From positions 248,001-312,000 of the forward strand of contig NZ_FTMB01000002.1 in NCBI RefSeq assembly GCF_900155885.1: a stretch of 64,000 nt of DNA. The letters are read 5' to 3'. The notes below the pieces were generated by a model. It had not been told where the DNA came from and searched no databases. It was given only the letters and a program-made list of their open reading frames with translations. This DNA is from Rhizobium sp. RU20A (GTDB taxonomy: Bacteria; Pseudomonadota; Alphaproteobacteria; Rhizobiales; Rhizobiaceae). Below are positions 16,917-25,154 of the stretch, piece by piece. Every line of letters starts with the position of its first letter. Positions within the stretch are counted from its first letter, which is position 1. Position numbers and translations under genes: made by a program.

Positions 16917-19448
16917 TCAGGCTTCGACCTTGCCGTCCGTCGTGCGCGTGGCCTCGCGGTCCTTCCACCAGCGGCTGAGGAAGAGAAGGATCGGACCGCC
17001 GATATAGATCGACGAGGTCGTGGCGACGATGACGCCGAAAACCATGGGCCAGGCAAAGGGCTTGACCGGATCGCCGCCCCAGATGGCCATGGGCACCAGC
17101 GACAGGAAGACCGCAACGGAAGTGAAGATGCATCGCATCACCACCTGGTTGATCGACATGTCGATCAACTGGCTGAATGGCATCGTCTTGTACTTGCGCA
17201 GGTTCTCGCGCATGCGGTCATAGACGACCACCTTGTCGTTGACGGAGTAGCCGATCAGCGTCAGCACCGCGGCGATGGCGGTCAGGTTGAAGTCGATCTG
17301 GAACAGCGCGAAGAAGCCGATCATCTTGGTGATGTCGAGCAACAGCGTGACGATGGCGCCGATCGCGAAGTGCCATTCGAAGCGCCACCAGATGTAGATC
17401 AGGATGGCGAGCATGGCGAGGCCGACGGCGAGGAAGCCCGAGCGCGCAAGCTCGGCCGAGATCGTCGGTCCGACCACTTCGGTTCGCTCGAAGGTCGCGT
17501 CTGGAACGATCTGCTGGACGCGATCGCGGATCGCGTTCAATGCCGCCGTCTGCTCCTGCTCTCCGCCCGGCTGGCGCTGGATGCGGATCAGGACGGAGGT
17601 GCCCTGGCCGAATTCCTGCAGCGCCACTTCGCCGTAGTTCAGATTCTCCAGGCCCGCGCGCAGCGGCGCGAGCTGGATCGCCTGCTTGGACGTCGCCTCC
17701 ACCTGGATACCGCCGACGAAGTCGATGCCGTAGTTGAGGCCCGGCGTGAAGAACAGCACGACCGAGGAGATGGACAGGAAGGCTGACATGCCGATGGCGA
17801 TGAAGCGACCGCGCATGAAGGAGAATTGCGGCAGCTGCGGCACCTTGCCGAAGAGCGAGTGAATCTCGATCTTCTTCATCTTCCGGCGGACGACAACCTC
17901 ATGCATCATCATGCGCACGACGGTGATCGAGGTGAACATCGAGATCACGATGCCGATCATCATGGTGATGGCAAAGCCGCGAACCGGGCCGGTGCCGAAC
18001 ATAAACAGCAGGATGGTGCCGACGAGCGTCGTGACGTTGCCATCGACGATGGTGGCGAAGGCCTTGCTGAAGCCGAGGTCAAGCGCCTTCATGGCGCCCG
18101 CGCCGGCGGCCGTCTCTTCCCTTATTCGGGCATTGATGAGGATGTTGGCATCCACCGCCATGCCGATGCCGAGGATGATGCCGGCGATGCCGGGCAGCGT
18201 CAGGGTCGAGCCGAGAAGGCCTAGAACGGCGATAGTGAAGATGGTGTGGAGGACGAGACCGAAATTGGCGATCCAGCCCCAGGCGCCGTAGAGCACCACC
18301 ATCATGACGACGACGGCGACGAGGCCGGCGGCGCCGGTATAGAGACCGCGCTGGATGGAATCCGAGCCGAGGTTCGGACCGACCGAGCGTTCCTCGATGA
18401 TGGTCAGGGGTGCCGGCAGGGCACCGGAGCGCAGGAGCGCGGACAGGACTGTCGCCTCCTGGGCGGTGAAGTTGCCGCTGATCTGGCCCTGGCCGCCGAT
18501 GATCGGCTCGCGGATGACAGGCGCGGTCAGCACCTTGCCGTCGAGAACGATGGCGAAGGGGCGGCCGACATTGTCGCGCGTGATGTCGGCGAACTGGCGC
18601 GCGCCGAGGCTGTCGAAGGTAAAGGAGACGATCGGCTCGTTGGTGCGCTGGTCGAAACCGGCCTTCGCATCGGCCAGCCGCTCGCCGGAGATGGCTACGC
18701 GCTGTTCGACCGCATATTTCTGGCCGTCATTCTGGCCCGGCAGGATTTCCACGCCGCGCGGCGGGGTCGTCGTGTTGGGATCGGTGGACGGATCCACCAT
18801 GTGGAAGCTCATCTGCGCGGTGGAGCCGAGGAGCTGGCGCAGGCGTGTCGGATCCTGGAGACCGGGGAGCTGCACGAGAATGCGGTCGGAGCCGACGCGC
18901 TGGATCAGCGGCTCTGCGACACCAACCTGGTCGACGCGCTGGCGGATGATTTCCAGGCTCTGCTCGACCGCCTTGTTCATGCGGTCAGCGAGCCCGGCTT
19001 CCGTCAGGGCCATGGTGATGGTCTGGCCGTCGCCGCCAATGGCGATGTCGGATTCGCCGCCGCCAAAGCCGAGCGTGCCGGCGGTGGGGGCTGCCAGTTC
19101 CTGGAAGCGCGGCAGGACCTTGGTGCGGTCGTCGGCGGTCGCCAGTTGGACGCTGACCTGGTCGCCGACGAGCCGAACGGTGGCACCCGAAACGCGCTCT
19201 TCGCGCAGGATGCGACGGGCATCGTCCATCAGCGTGTCGAGTCGAGCCTTGCGCAGGCCGGCGGCATCGACTTCCAGGACGAGGTGAGAACCGCCACGCA
19301 GGTCGAGACCAAGCGTGACAGGAGATGCGGGAAGATAGCGTCCAATGGACTGTTCCATGGAAGCCGGCAGCACGTTCGGCAGCGCGGCGGCGATCCCGAA
19401 AACGGTCACCAGAATATAGGCCAGCAAGGCCCAGCGGGATGTGCGCAT
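16917..19448 (-). CDS. secDF: Fused protein translocase subunit SecDF
   Basis: 843 residues, SecD and SecF in one chain. The N-terminal half has the SecD start (SPVTLGLDLRGGSHLVLEVD), a large periplasmic domain and the six-helix module (IAGIILGIGMAVDANILINAR). The second half starts near residue 530 with the SecF motif (YGIDFVGGIQVE) and its own six helices (LTLIGYSVNDKVVVYDRMREN). The complex uses proton flow to pull exported proteins through SecYEG. Fusion is common in Rhizobiales. The gene is read away from the small protein gene upstream and ends in a good terminator. YajC is not in this window. Confidence 0.96.
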   Translation of the reverse strand: MRTSRWALLAYILVTVFGIAAALPNVLPASMEQSIGRYLPASPVTLGLDLRGGSHLVLEVDAAGLRKARLDTLMDDARRILREERVSGATVRLVGDQVSVQLATADDRTKVLPRFQELAAPTAGTLGFGGGESDIAIGGDGQTITMALTEAGLADRMNKAVEQSLEIIRQRVDQVGVAEPLIQRVGSDRILVQLPGLQDPTRLRQLLGSTAQMSFHMVDPSTDPNTTTPPRGVEILPGQNDGQKYAVEQRVAISGERLADAKAGFDQRTNEPIVSFTFDSLGARQFADITRDNVGRPFAIVLDGKVLTAPVIREPIIGGQGQISGNFTAQEATVLSALLRSGALPAPLTIIEERSVGPNLGSDSIQRGLYTGAAGLVAVVVMMVVLYGAWGWIANFGLVLHTIFTIAVLGLLGSTLTLPGIAGIILGIGMAVDANILINARIREETAAGAGAMKALDLGFSKAFATIVDGNVTTLVGTILLFMFGTGPVRGFAITMMIGIVISMFTSITVVRMMMHEVVVRRKMKKIEIHSLFGKVPQLPQFSFMRGRFIAIGMSAFLSISSVVLFFTPGLNYGIDFVGGIQVEATSKQAIQLAPLRAGLENLNYGEVALQEFGQGTSVLIRIQRQPGGEQEQTAALNAIRDRVQQIVPDATFERTEVVGPTISAELARSGFLAVGLAMLAILIYIWWRFEWHFAIGAIVTLLLDITKMIGFFALFQIDFNLTAIAAVLTLIGYSVNDKVVVYDRMRENLRKYKTMPFSQLIDMSINQVVMRCIFTSVAVFLSLVPMAIWGGDPVKPFAWPMVFGVIVATTSSIYIGGPILLFLSRWWKDREATRTTDGKVEA

Positions 19449-19547
19449 TTATCAATACCTTTGACCCGGGCAGACAAACGTCCGCAACCGGGGCACATGA
19501 AGGATGGAAAGAAGGGACAGACACCTGCCCCGCGAAAGGATCAGAGG

Positions 19548-19961
19548 TCAGGCCGGGGGCGCGCGAACGCGGTAGTGGCTGGCAAACACGCCGCCAACCG
19601 CACTGTCCGAACCCGGCCCGAGGGCAAGGGTGGCTGGCGCCGGCCAGCGCTCTGTCGGGAGGAAGGGCAGAAGGAGAGGCTGCGGGCCACCGGCAAGGGT
19701 CTTGCCATCGGCTCTTTCGCCAAGTACCCGCACATCGGCCGCCAGCGTTGCCCGCAGCACCTGACGGGCAGCGGCGGTTTCGCCGCCATCCGGCGTGACG
19801 GTGCCAGCGGCACGCGCCGAGCGCGCCGCGGCGGGATCGAAGCCGGACAGGGCGGCGAACTGCAGGGCGACGAGCGCGATCGCCATCGCGAGCACGGGCA
19901 TGAGCCGCCGACGGTCTGTCGCCGGATTGCCCTGCCCTCTTCGCCTCGTCCGGCTCGTCAC
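19548..19961 (-). CDS. Hypothetical membrane-anchored or exported protein
   Basis: About 137 residues from a GTG start at 19961 with GAGGA 9 bases upstream; longer frames lack a ribosome site. A basic N-terminus (SRTRRRGQGNPATDRRR) precedes one hydrophobic segment (LMPVLAMAIALVALQFAAL). The remainder is Ala/Pro-rich and probably periplasmic. It is 99 bases upstream of secDF in the same direction and may share its transcript. I do not recognise a family, so function is unknown and a chance reading frame cannot be fully excluded. Confidence 0.5.
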   Translation of the reverse strand: MTSRTRRRGQGNPATDRRRLMPVLAMAIALVALQFAALSGFDPAAARSARAAGTVTPDGGETAAARQVLRATLAADVRVLGERADGKTLAGGPQPLLLPFLPTERWPAPATLALGPGSDSAVGGVFASHYRVRAPPA

Positions 19962-20270
19962 GTTTTCGGTTCCTCGCTCCGTCTGTTGCCCGGTGTGGCA
20001 ACGACAGTTCGTTCTGTCCTGTCGGGGATGCGGCGGCCTCATGAACACCTGCTACCACATCTCCCGCCGACCGCCGCAAAGCAGCCGGAGCAGGCGCGGC
20101 ACAGAACCACCCACGGGTCCGGAAGTCAATTCAAGGCGGGCGTTTGCGGGGTGTTTCGGCCGGACAAGGCCGGTTTTTGCTCGTCCCAGGGACGCATTCC
20201 TGCCGCGACAGAGGAAGTTGCCACGGCCAACCTCACCGTGATCGCATTCCGGCCCGGCGCTTGTCATCCG
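19962..20270. other. Non-coding gap upstream of the small membrane protein gene
   Basis: About 310 bases with no supported gene. A short hairpin with a T run (cggcc-ggacaa-ggccg, 20157-20178) reads as a plus-strand terminator, but no plus-strand gene ends before it, so I do not call it one. Confidence 0.35.
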
Positions 20271-20468
20271 CTATCTGCCGGCCCGCCCGGTGCCCGTCCC
20301 CTGCGCATGCATGGGAGACACTGTTGCCGATTTTTCGCGGCGGCAGCGCTCTGAACAGTAAAGTACCGTTTCCCAGTTTCGTGCCCATTTGCGGCGCCAA
20401 CTGAAGGGACGCCCGCAGGTGGGGCAGATCTTTTCCGGCAGGTTCTGCTTGGCTACTCCGCGCGGCAT
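20271..20468 (-). CDS. DUF2256 small zinc-finger-like protein
   Basis: 65 residues starting [20 protein letters not shown]. It carries two Cys pairs ([14 protein letters not shown] and LYCSERCRR), the hallmark of the DUF2256 family, which probably binds one zinc ion. GGGAGA lies about 8 bases before the chosen ATG; an ATG 12 codons earlier is less likely. The family is widespread in Proteobacteria and often sits near photolyase-like genes, but no such gene is visible here. Biochemical role unknown. Confidence 0.8.
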   Translation of the reverse strand: MPRGVAKQNLPEKICPTCGRPFSWRRKWARNWETVLYCSERCRREKSATVSPMHAQGTGTGRAGR

Positions 20469-20606
20469 GAACGCCGTCTCCCGTGTTTGAAAGTCGTCCG
20501 GCAACGGTCGCGCGCCGGTGGTGACGGCCTGATACGCTGCAGCGATGGGCTCGGATTGCCTTGTTTTCGCCGCAAAATCCGCCCCGCAAAACCGCCCGCC
20601 TCGATC

Positions 20607-20620
20607 GAACCGAGCGGTTC
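20607..20620. repeat. Palindromic element, copy 1
   Basis: gaaccgagcggttc consists of 6-bp arms gaaccg/cggttc around two bases. It is the exact reverse complement of the core of the second copy at 20724-20737. Both lie in non-coding DNA. It may be an operator pair; no protein is known to me for it. Confidence 0.5.
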
Positions 20621-20722
20621 ACACCTTCGTGAGGGTCTTGAAATTTCCCAAGTCGGCGTCTTCGCCCCAATTCTTAACGCGGCGACGTGCACACGCCGAA
20701 TTCGCGTTGACGAGGGTCATTT

Positions 20723-20738
20723 CGAACCGCTCGGTTCG
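20723..20738. repeat. Palindromic element, copy 2
   Basis: cgaaccgctcggttcg has 7-bp arms around a 2-base centre. Its core is the inverse of copy 1, with centres about 117 bases apart, roughly 11 helical turns, which would suit cooperative binding by a dimeric regulator. Confidence 0.5.
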
Positions 20739-20871
20739 CTCAAACGCCCTATTCCTCGACCTTTTTAGATTTCTGTCACTTACGAAACTTCCGAATTATT
20801 GACCCGGCGCAGAGACTTTGCGCGCGGACAGGACGAAGGCAATTTGGGCAGTTTCTATTGTTCACTATGTG

Positions 20872-20900
20872 TTGACAGTGGTTTCCAATAATTCTTACTT
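20872..20900 (+). promoter_or_regulatory. Candidate sigma-70-type promoter upstream of the exported-protein array
   Basis: A perfect TTGACA -35 hexamer (20872-20877) is followed after 17 bases by TTACTT (20895-20900), a poor -10 match. Local DNA is AT-rich. Transcription from here would include the hairpins at 20931-21033 in the leader of the gene at 21210. Confidence 0.45.
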
Positions 20901-20930
20901 CACACCCGCATATTGAGGGACCATATCTAA

Positions 20931-21033
20931 TCTCACAAGAGCAACGAAACACTCTTGTGAGACGTGTCGAAGGACGAAGGGATGCACTTCGTGACAGGCC
21001 GCCAGCCTTCACCGGAAGGTGACCAGGGCGGCC
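20931..21033 (+). ncRNA. Candidate structured leader or small RNA
   Basis: Three hairpins follow each other. The first is an 11-bp perfect stem, tctcacaagag/ctcttgtgaga, with a 10-base loop (20931-20962). The second is acgaag/cttcgt (20974-20992). The third pairs ggccgcc (20997-21003) with ggcggcc (21027-21033) around an inner stem tcacc/ggtga capped by a GGAA tetraloop (21009-21022). No reading frame explains them. They could be a cis-acting 5' leader of the downstream gene or a separate small RNA; I cannot tell which, and no known family comes to mind. Confidence 0.45.
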
Positions 21034-21209
21034 GGTGCACCCTCTTCGGTCCGGACCATCATGCGCCCAAGGTGTAAGACGCATGGTTCTCCGGCCTCGA
21101 CCCGGCCGCTCCGACCGACGGATGGCGCCGCCAGCGATGCTGGCACGAGACGCATTCGTGATCGCCCCGGTCGTCTGGAACTGAACCGTTAAACACTGGA
21201 GATACGATC

Positions 21210-21524
21210 ATGTCCAAGACCATCAATGCCACCCTCGCTGCCCTCGTTCTGACCGCTTCGGTCATCACCGGCGCATCCACCGCCTTTGCCAGCGGCGATT
21301 ACTACCAGGGCGTCACTGCCAGCCCGATGTTCACCGCCTCCGCCACGGTCGGCGCAGGCTCCAATGCTTCGCTGAAGCCCAATAATGGCGGCGACGGCAC
21401 CTATTACCAGGGTGTCTCGCGTGACCCGGTCGACAATGTCGCCACGGGCTCCATCGTCAAGGGCAAGGCTGTGAAGAGCCCCTTCCAGCCCGGCGACTAC
21501 TACCAGGGTGCTGACGTCGAATAA
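21210..21524 (+). CDS. Small exported YYxG-repeat protein, copy 1
   Basis: 104 residues. A Sec signal peptide (cleavage probably after STAFA) is followed by a mature protein of about 77 residues with three motifs: GDYYQGV, GDGTYYQGVS and GDYYQGA. Between the second and third lies a DNVATGSIVKG segment found in all family members. No cysteines, no membrane segment after the signal. GGAG lies 8 bases before the ATG. First gene of a five-gene array. I recognise this only as a rhizobial exported hypothetical protein; function unknown, with a periplasmic or surface location inferred from the signal. Confidence 0.8.
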   Translation: MSKTINATLAALVLTASVITGASTAFASGDYYQGVTASPMFTASATVGAGSNASLKPNNGGDGTYYQGVSRDPVDNVATGSIVKGKAVKSPFQPGDYYQGADVE

Positions 21525-21634
21525 CGGACGCCCTGACACGACCAGCGCCGGCAACGGCGCCATGCCGGGCCCCAAACCGGGCCCGGCCATCTGAACCCGA
21601 TACTGAAGAACCCAGACACGATAGGAAGACGACC

Positions 21635-21916
21635 ATGACGAGGACGCTCGCGTCCGCGCTCGGAACACTGTTGTCCGCAGCACTCCTGATGGCCATGCCG
21701 CTCAACGCCAACGCCTCCGAGCAGGATGGAAGTGCGGCACCCGGCTTTACGGCCGCCTGGGCCGCCATGGCCGGAAACGGCGCCGCACTGCAGGCCCGTG
21801 CAGATACTGGCCTGACGGATACCTTGGCGACCGGCAGCATTCTCACATCCGAGGCGTCGTCCTCGGCATCCTCCGGGGCCGGCCTTTCCGCCACCGGCAC
21901 CGGCTTTGCCGACTGA
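21635..21916 (+). CDS. Small exported protein, divergent member of the array
   Basis: 93 residues with a signal peptide (MPLNANA site). The mature part is Ala/Ser/Gly-rich. It has lost all three YYxG motifs but keeps LTDTLATGSIL, matching the DTLATGSVV segment of its neighbours. AGGA precedes the ATG. It is either a decayed or a re-purposed paralogue. Function unknown. Confidence 0.65.
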   Translation: MTRTLASALGTLLSAALLMAMPLNANASEQDGSAAPGFTAAWAAMAGNGAALQARADTGLTDTLATGSILTSEASSSASSGAGLSATGTGFAD

Positions 21917-22032
21917 CGCTTTCACCACCCGCGACTGCCCACACCGGTCGCCCCGCCCTTTTACCGAACCTGAACGCCCGGAACGCGCCCTGAAGGCGTG
22001 CCAGGGCCTCTGACACCCAAAGGAACCTTATT

Positions 22033-22326
22033 ATGACCAAGACCATCGCATCGCTCATCGTCGCCGCCGTTGCCTTCGGCTCCGCTTCCTCCGCTTTTGC
22101 CGGCGGCAACTACTACGAAGGCGTTTCTCCGGCCCAGCTTTTCCAGGGCAGCGGCTCGGCTTCTGCCGGCACGGTTGCCGCCGTCAACAATGGCGGTGAC
22201 GGCACCTACTATGCCGGCGCCTCCCGCACGGGCATCGATTCCGTTGCCACCGGCTCGATCGTCAAGGGCGCTGCTCCGCAGAGCGCCATCGAGAACGGCG
22301 ACTACTATCCGGGCCTGTCGCGCTAA
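22033..22326 (+). CDS. Small exported YYxG-repeat protein, copy 2
   Basis: 97 residues. The signal peptide ends SSAFA. The mature part of about 74 residues carries GNYYEGVS, then NNGGDGTYYAGASRT, then TGSIVKGAAPQ and ENGDYYPGLSR at the C-terminus. The first 69 bases are almost identical to those of the next gene, so the two arose by recent duplication. AAGGAA precedes the start. Function unknown; likely secreted in the same way as its neighbours. Confidence 0.8.
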   Translation: MTKTIASLIVAAVAFGSASSAFAGGNYYEGVSPAQLFQGSGSASAGTVAAVNNGGDGTYYAGASRTGIDSVATGSIVKGAAPQSAIENGDYYPGLSR

Positions 22327-22416
22327 GCATCCGGCCAAAAGACGCAACACTGACAATCACTCCGTGATGCAGGCCCCTCGAACCGGGGCGCATCCGACCC
22401 AAGAAGGAATAGATCC

Positions 22417-22710
22417 ATGACCAAGACCATCGCATCGCTCATCGTCGCCGCCGTTGCTTTCGGCTCCGCTTCCTCCGCCTTTGCCGACGGCAACTATTAC
22501 AACGGCGTGTCGGAAGCCCCGCTCTTCCAGGGCCGGGCCGCATCGACCGCCGGCACGGCAGCCGCCGTCAACAATGGCGGTGACGGCACCTACTACACCG
22601 GCGCATCCCGCACCGGCGTCGACGCCGTCTCCACCGGTTCGATCGTCAGGGGCGCCGCACCGCAGACCGCCATCGAGAACGGCGACTACTATCCGGGCCT
22701 GTCGCGCTAA
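22417..22710 (+). CDS. Small exported YYxG-repeat protein, copy 3
   Basis: 97 residues, the closest paralogue of copy 2. The signal peptide ends SSAFA. Motifs are GNYYNGVSEAPLFQG, GGDGTYYTGASRTG and GDYYPGLSR, with STGSIVRGAAPQ between the last two. AAGAAGGAAT precedes the start. Differences from copy 2 are concentrated in the linker after the first motif. Function unknown. Confidence 0.8.
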   Translation: MTKTIASLIVAAVAFGSASSAFADGNYYNGVSEAPLFQGRAASTAGTAAAVNNGGDGTYYTGASRTGVDAVSTGSIVRGAAPQTAIENGDYYPGLSR

Positions 22711-22870
22711 GCGGCACGTCCTTCATGCGAAGCGGTCTTTCCTCCCGGATCGCTTCGCCCTGGCCGTGCAATCCACATCAGGCCAGATCAATTGGCCCGG
22801 TCGGTCCGAGGCGATCGACCCGAGGCCGGACCGCCCGCAGGAGCGGGCGCATTCTTGAAAGGACATGACC

Positions 22871-23164
22871 ATGAAAAAGACCCTCGCAACCCTCGTCATC
22901 GCAGCCGCAGCTCTTGGCTCCGCATCCTCTGCCTTTGCGACCGGCAACTACTACAACGGCGTATCGGATGCACCGATCTTCCAGGGTCGCGCCGCTTCGA
23001 CGGCCGGCACCGCGGCCCGGGTCAACAATGGCGGCGACGGCACCTATTATTCCGGTGTCTCGCGCACGCCGGTCGATACGCTGGCCACCGGCTCGGTGGT
23101 TCGTGGCGCAGCGCCGCAGAGCCCCGTCGAAAATGGTGACTATTATCCCGGCCTTTCCCGCTAA
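22871..23164 (+). CDS. Small exported YYxG-repeat protein, copy 4
   Basis: 97 residues from the ATG at 22871, which has GAAAGGA about 8 bases upstream; an in-frame ATG two codons earlier overlaps that site. The signal peptide ends SSAFA. Motifs are GNYYNGVSDAPIFQG, GGDGTYYSGVSRTP and GDYYPGLSR, with LATGSVVRGAAPQ between the last two. It is the last gene of the array and is followed by a strong terminator. Function unknown. Confidence 0.8.
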   Translation: MKKTLATLVIAAAALGSASSAFATGNYYNGVSDAPIFQGRAASTAGTAARVNNGGDGTYYSGVSRTPVDTLATGSVVRGAAPQSPVENGDYYPGLSR

Positions 23165-23245
23165 GGCACAGGCTACCGACCGGGCCGCTCACTCCAGGCG
23201 GCTCGGTGGCATGGCTTCCGCCCCCCATTGAAGCCATGCCTTCAG

Positions 23246-23276
23246 ACACCCCGGACACCCCCCGTCCGGGGTGTTT
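23246..23276 (+). terminator. Terminator closing the exported-protein array
   Basis: An 11-bp perfect stem (acaccccggac, 23246-23256, with gtccggggtgt, 23264-23274) ends in a short T run. It lies 82 bases after the last array gene. Confidence 0.85.
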
Positions 23277-23911
23277 GCATAGGAACAAAAAGAAAATGCC
23301 GCAGCGACGACGGGCGTGCTGCGGCAAGGCGGGACATGATCATTCAGCGCCGCAGGGGGATACGGCAGGGCAGGCTCCGGGCGGAGGAGCCGCGGGCGCC
23401 GTGCCCGCCTGTTCTCTCCGTCTTGAGGGTGAACCTAGACGCTCCCGCTTGCCCCACCATAAAGACAGTCAGCGCAATTTTATCGATCGCCATCATTTGC
23501 ATTTTCCGCTGCCTCTAGCGGTCGGCGCCATGGTGTCGCGGGCTTGCTGCCGGGCAATATCTACGCCCGGCGCATGACAGTTTCGGTCAAGCTTGTCTCG
23601 GTAGTGTCCCCCTACATGCCGGTGGAAAAAGGTTGGCGGCGAAGACAGGACCGCACCCTCCTTCGACGACAGACTTTTCCACCGGTGTGCCCATATTCCC
23701 TCCCGCATGAGGCGGGGGTGTCGCACATGGGACTTCGGCGTTGCGCCGGATCCGTGCGGAGCATGGCCGCTCCACTGGGGCGGCACCATCGTGCCGTGGC
23801 GCCGGCGTGTCTTCCGGGAGCGAAGCACGCGGCGCACGGTGTTTGCGATCATCCGCCGCCATGCTTCGCCGGTCACGGCTGACAGCAGGCCGGCGATCCG
23901 GGGAACAGTTC
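23277..23911. other. Non-coding region before the glycosyltransferase, with a long inverted repeat
   Basis: About 635 bases without a supported gene. It holds an 11-bp perfect inverted repeat, ccggtggaaaa (23619-23629) and ttttccaccgg (23675-23685), with a 45-base loop. A 7-bp pair gccgggc/gcccggc lies at 23549-23571. These may sit in the 5' leader of the gene at 23912. I see no convincing promoter. Confidence 0.5.
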
Positions 23912-25015
23912 ATGCCGATACTCTCCATCGCCATACCGCTCGAACACGGCGAGGATCCTGCCAGCGAGATCGTGCCGCTGCTCAAGGATGCGGCCGCCGA
24001 TATCGAGGTGCTCGTCGGCGCCATGGCCGGCGTGGACTTCCCCGCCCCGCTTGCGGCGCTTGCCGCCGAAGACGCAAGGGTCAAGCTCATCACCACAGAC
24101 GCCGCCCATCGTCGCATGCTCTGGCACGCGACGCTGTCGGCAACGAGCGGCGAATGGATTTGCCTGATCCGGCCGGGCGATGCGATCGAACCCGATCTGC
24201 ATGTGATGGTTTCCTATCTCAAGGCCTCCCATCCCCAGGTCGATGCGCTGGGCTGGAACGCCTTCCAGATCGATCCGGATGCAAAACCCGGCAAAACCAA
24301 TTCCGTCGCCATTCCCGCGGCCTACCAGATCAACAGCTTCGACAAGACCGCCATGCTGAAGGCGTTCTTCCATTGGGAAAACAGCCTCAACGTTCCCAAG
24401 ATGCCTTTCGGCCTCTACCACGGCGCGGTCCGTCGTTCGCTCCTCGAGGGCATCCTTGCCATTCCGACGACGGACGCGTGGCAGACACCTGTTCCGCAAT
24501 ATGAATGGGCAGCCAAGGCCCTGCTTTTTGCGGAGGAGCTTGCCTTCTGCGCGCGCCCGCTTTCGGCGATCAATGCCGTGCGCTACCAACCGGTAGAGCC
24601 GGAAGCGTCCGAATATTTCCTTTTCCACTCCGGTCTCGGCATTACAGGCGCCGTCGCAGAAGTGCAGTTCCATGTCCTCAGGGAACTCAGCAGCCCCTGG
24701 CAGGTCGGGGAGGCCTTCGTGCGGGCCTGCATGATCGATTGCATCATGGAAACGGATCGGCAGCGCTTCGTTGCCAAAGGCAATGCCTATTTCGCCTCGC
24801 TGGAGCGGTTCAATGGCGGCGCCCTCGCCCATCTCTTCCGGCCTGATTTCCGTGGGGAACAGGCGCCGGACCTCAGCCGTGGCCTCAAGGACAAGATCCT
24901 GTTTGTCGATCGCTTTCTGGGCGGCGCGCAGACGGCTCCCGCTTTCTTCCGCGTGGCGCGTGCCATGATGGCGCCCGTCGGCCTCATCTGCGGCGGCGTT
25001 ACGGACGCGGCCTGA
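23912..25015 (+). CDS. Family 2-like glycosyltransferase
   Basis: 367 residues. The N-terminus has the GT-A pattern (MPILSIAIPLEHGEDP, a strand-helix start for nucleotide-sugar binding). LIRPGDAIEPDLH stands where most family members have a DxD metal site, so the metal site is atypical. No membrane segment; a cytoplasmic enzyme acting on lipid-linked or surface sugar chains is likely. GGGGAA lies before the chosen ATG; a longer frame from 23741 is only upstream DNA. It is a single gene ended by a strong terminator. Donor and acceptor cannot be predicted. Confidence 0.7.
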   Translation: MPILSIAIPLEHGEDPASEIVPLLKDAAADIEVLVGAMAGVDFPAPLAALAAEDARVKLITTDAAHRRMLWHATLSATSGEWICLIRPGDAIEPDLHVMVSYLKASHPQVDALGWNAFQIDPDAKPGKTNSVAIPAAYQINSFDKTAMLKAFFHWENSLNVPKMPFGLYHGAVRRSLLEGILAIPTTDAWQTPVPQYEWAAKALLFAEELAFCARPLSAINAVRYQPVEPEASEYFLFHSGLGITGAVAEVQFHVLRELSSPWQVGEAFVRACMIDCIMETDRQRFVAKGNAYFASLERFNGGALAHLFRPDFRGEQAPDLSRGLKDKILFVDRFLGGAQTAPAFFRVARAMMAPVGLICGGVTDAA

Positions 25016-25097
25016 CGAAGGACGATGGTGCCAGGCTTGCGCATCGACAGGGCGATTTGTCGATGCGCCTCAGGCGAAACCCGCAGGGGCTCGCGCA

Positions 25098-25137
25098 AAC
25101 CGCCGCGGATAGGGCAAGATCCGCGGCGGTTTTTTCA
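25098..25137 (+). terminator. Terminator between convergent genes
   Basis: A 13-bp stem (aaccgccgcggat, 25098-25110, with atccgcggcggtt, 25119-25131) is followed by six T residues. It ends the gene at 23912-25015 and may also slow transcription from the convergent gene. Confidence 0.9.
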
Positions 25138-25154
25138 TTTTGATGACGCGACTG

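Larger units (their letters stand above)
22033..22710 (+). repeat. Recent tandem duplication of two exported-protein genes
   Basis: Bases 22033-22101 and 22417-22485 differ at only a few positions. The two coding ends (GAGAACGGCGACTACTATCC onward to the stop codon) are identical. The spacers between the genes are unrelated, so the repeat unit is essentially the coding region. Confidence 0.75.

Noticed and set aside
20157-20178. Hairpin with T run on the plus strand
   Set aside because: No plus-strand gene ends before it, so a terminator call is not supported.
18246-20354. 702-codon plus-strand frame opposite secDF
   Set aside because: It runs antisense across secDF and into non-coding DNA without any family signal.
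20545-20802. 85-codon frame in the region before the exported-protein array
   Set aside because: Overlaps the palindromic elements and has no translation start signal.
21210-23164. Evenly spaced repeats that could suggest a CRISPR-like or tandem DNA array
   Set aside because: The repeats are whole paralogous genes with different spacers, not short direct repeats.
23741-23911. 57-codon N-terminal extension of the glycosyltransferase
   Set aside because: Arg/Ser-rich translation of leader DNA; the conserved domain and ribosome site start at 23912.
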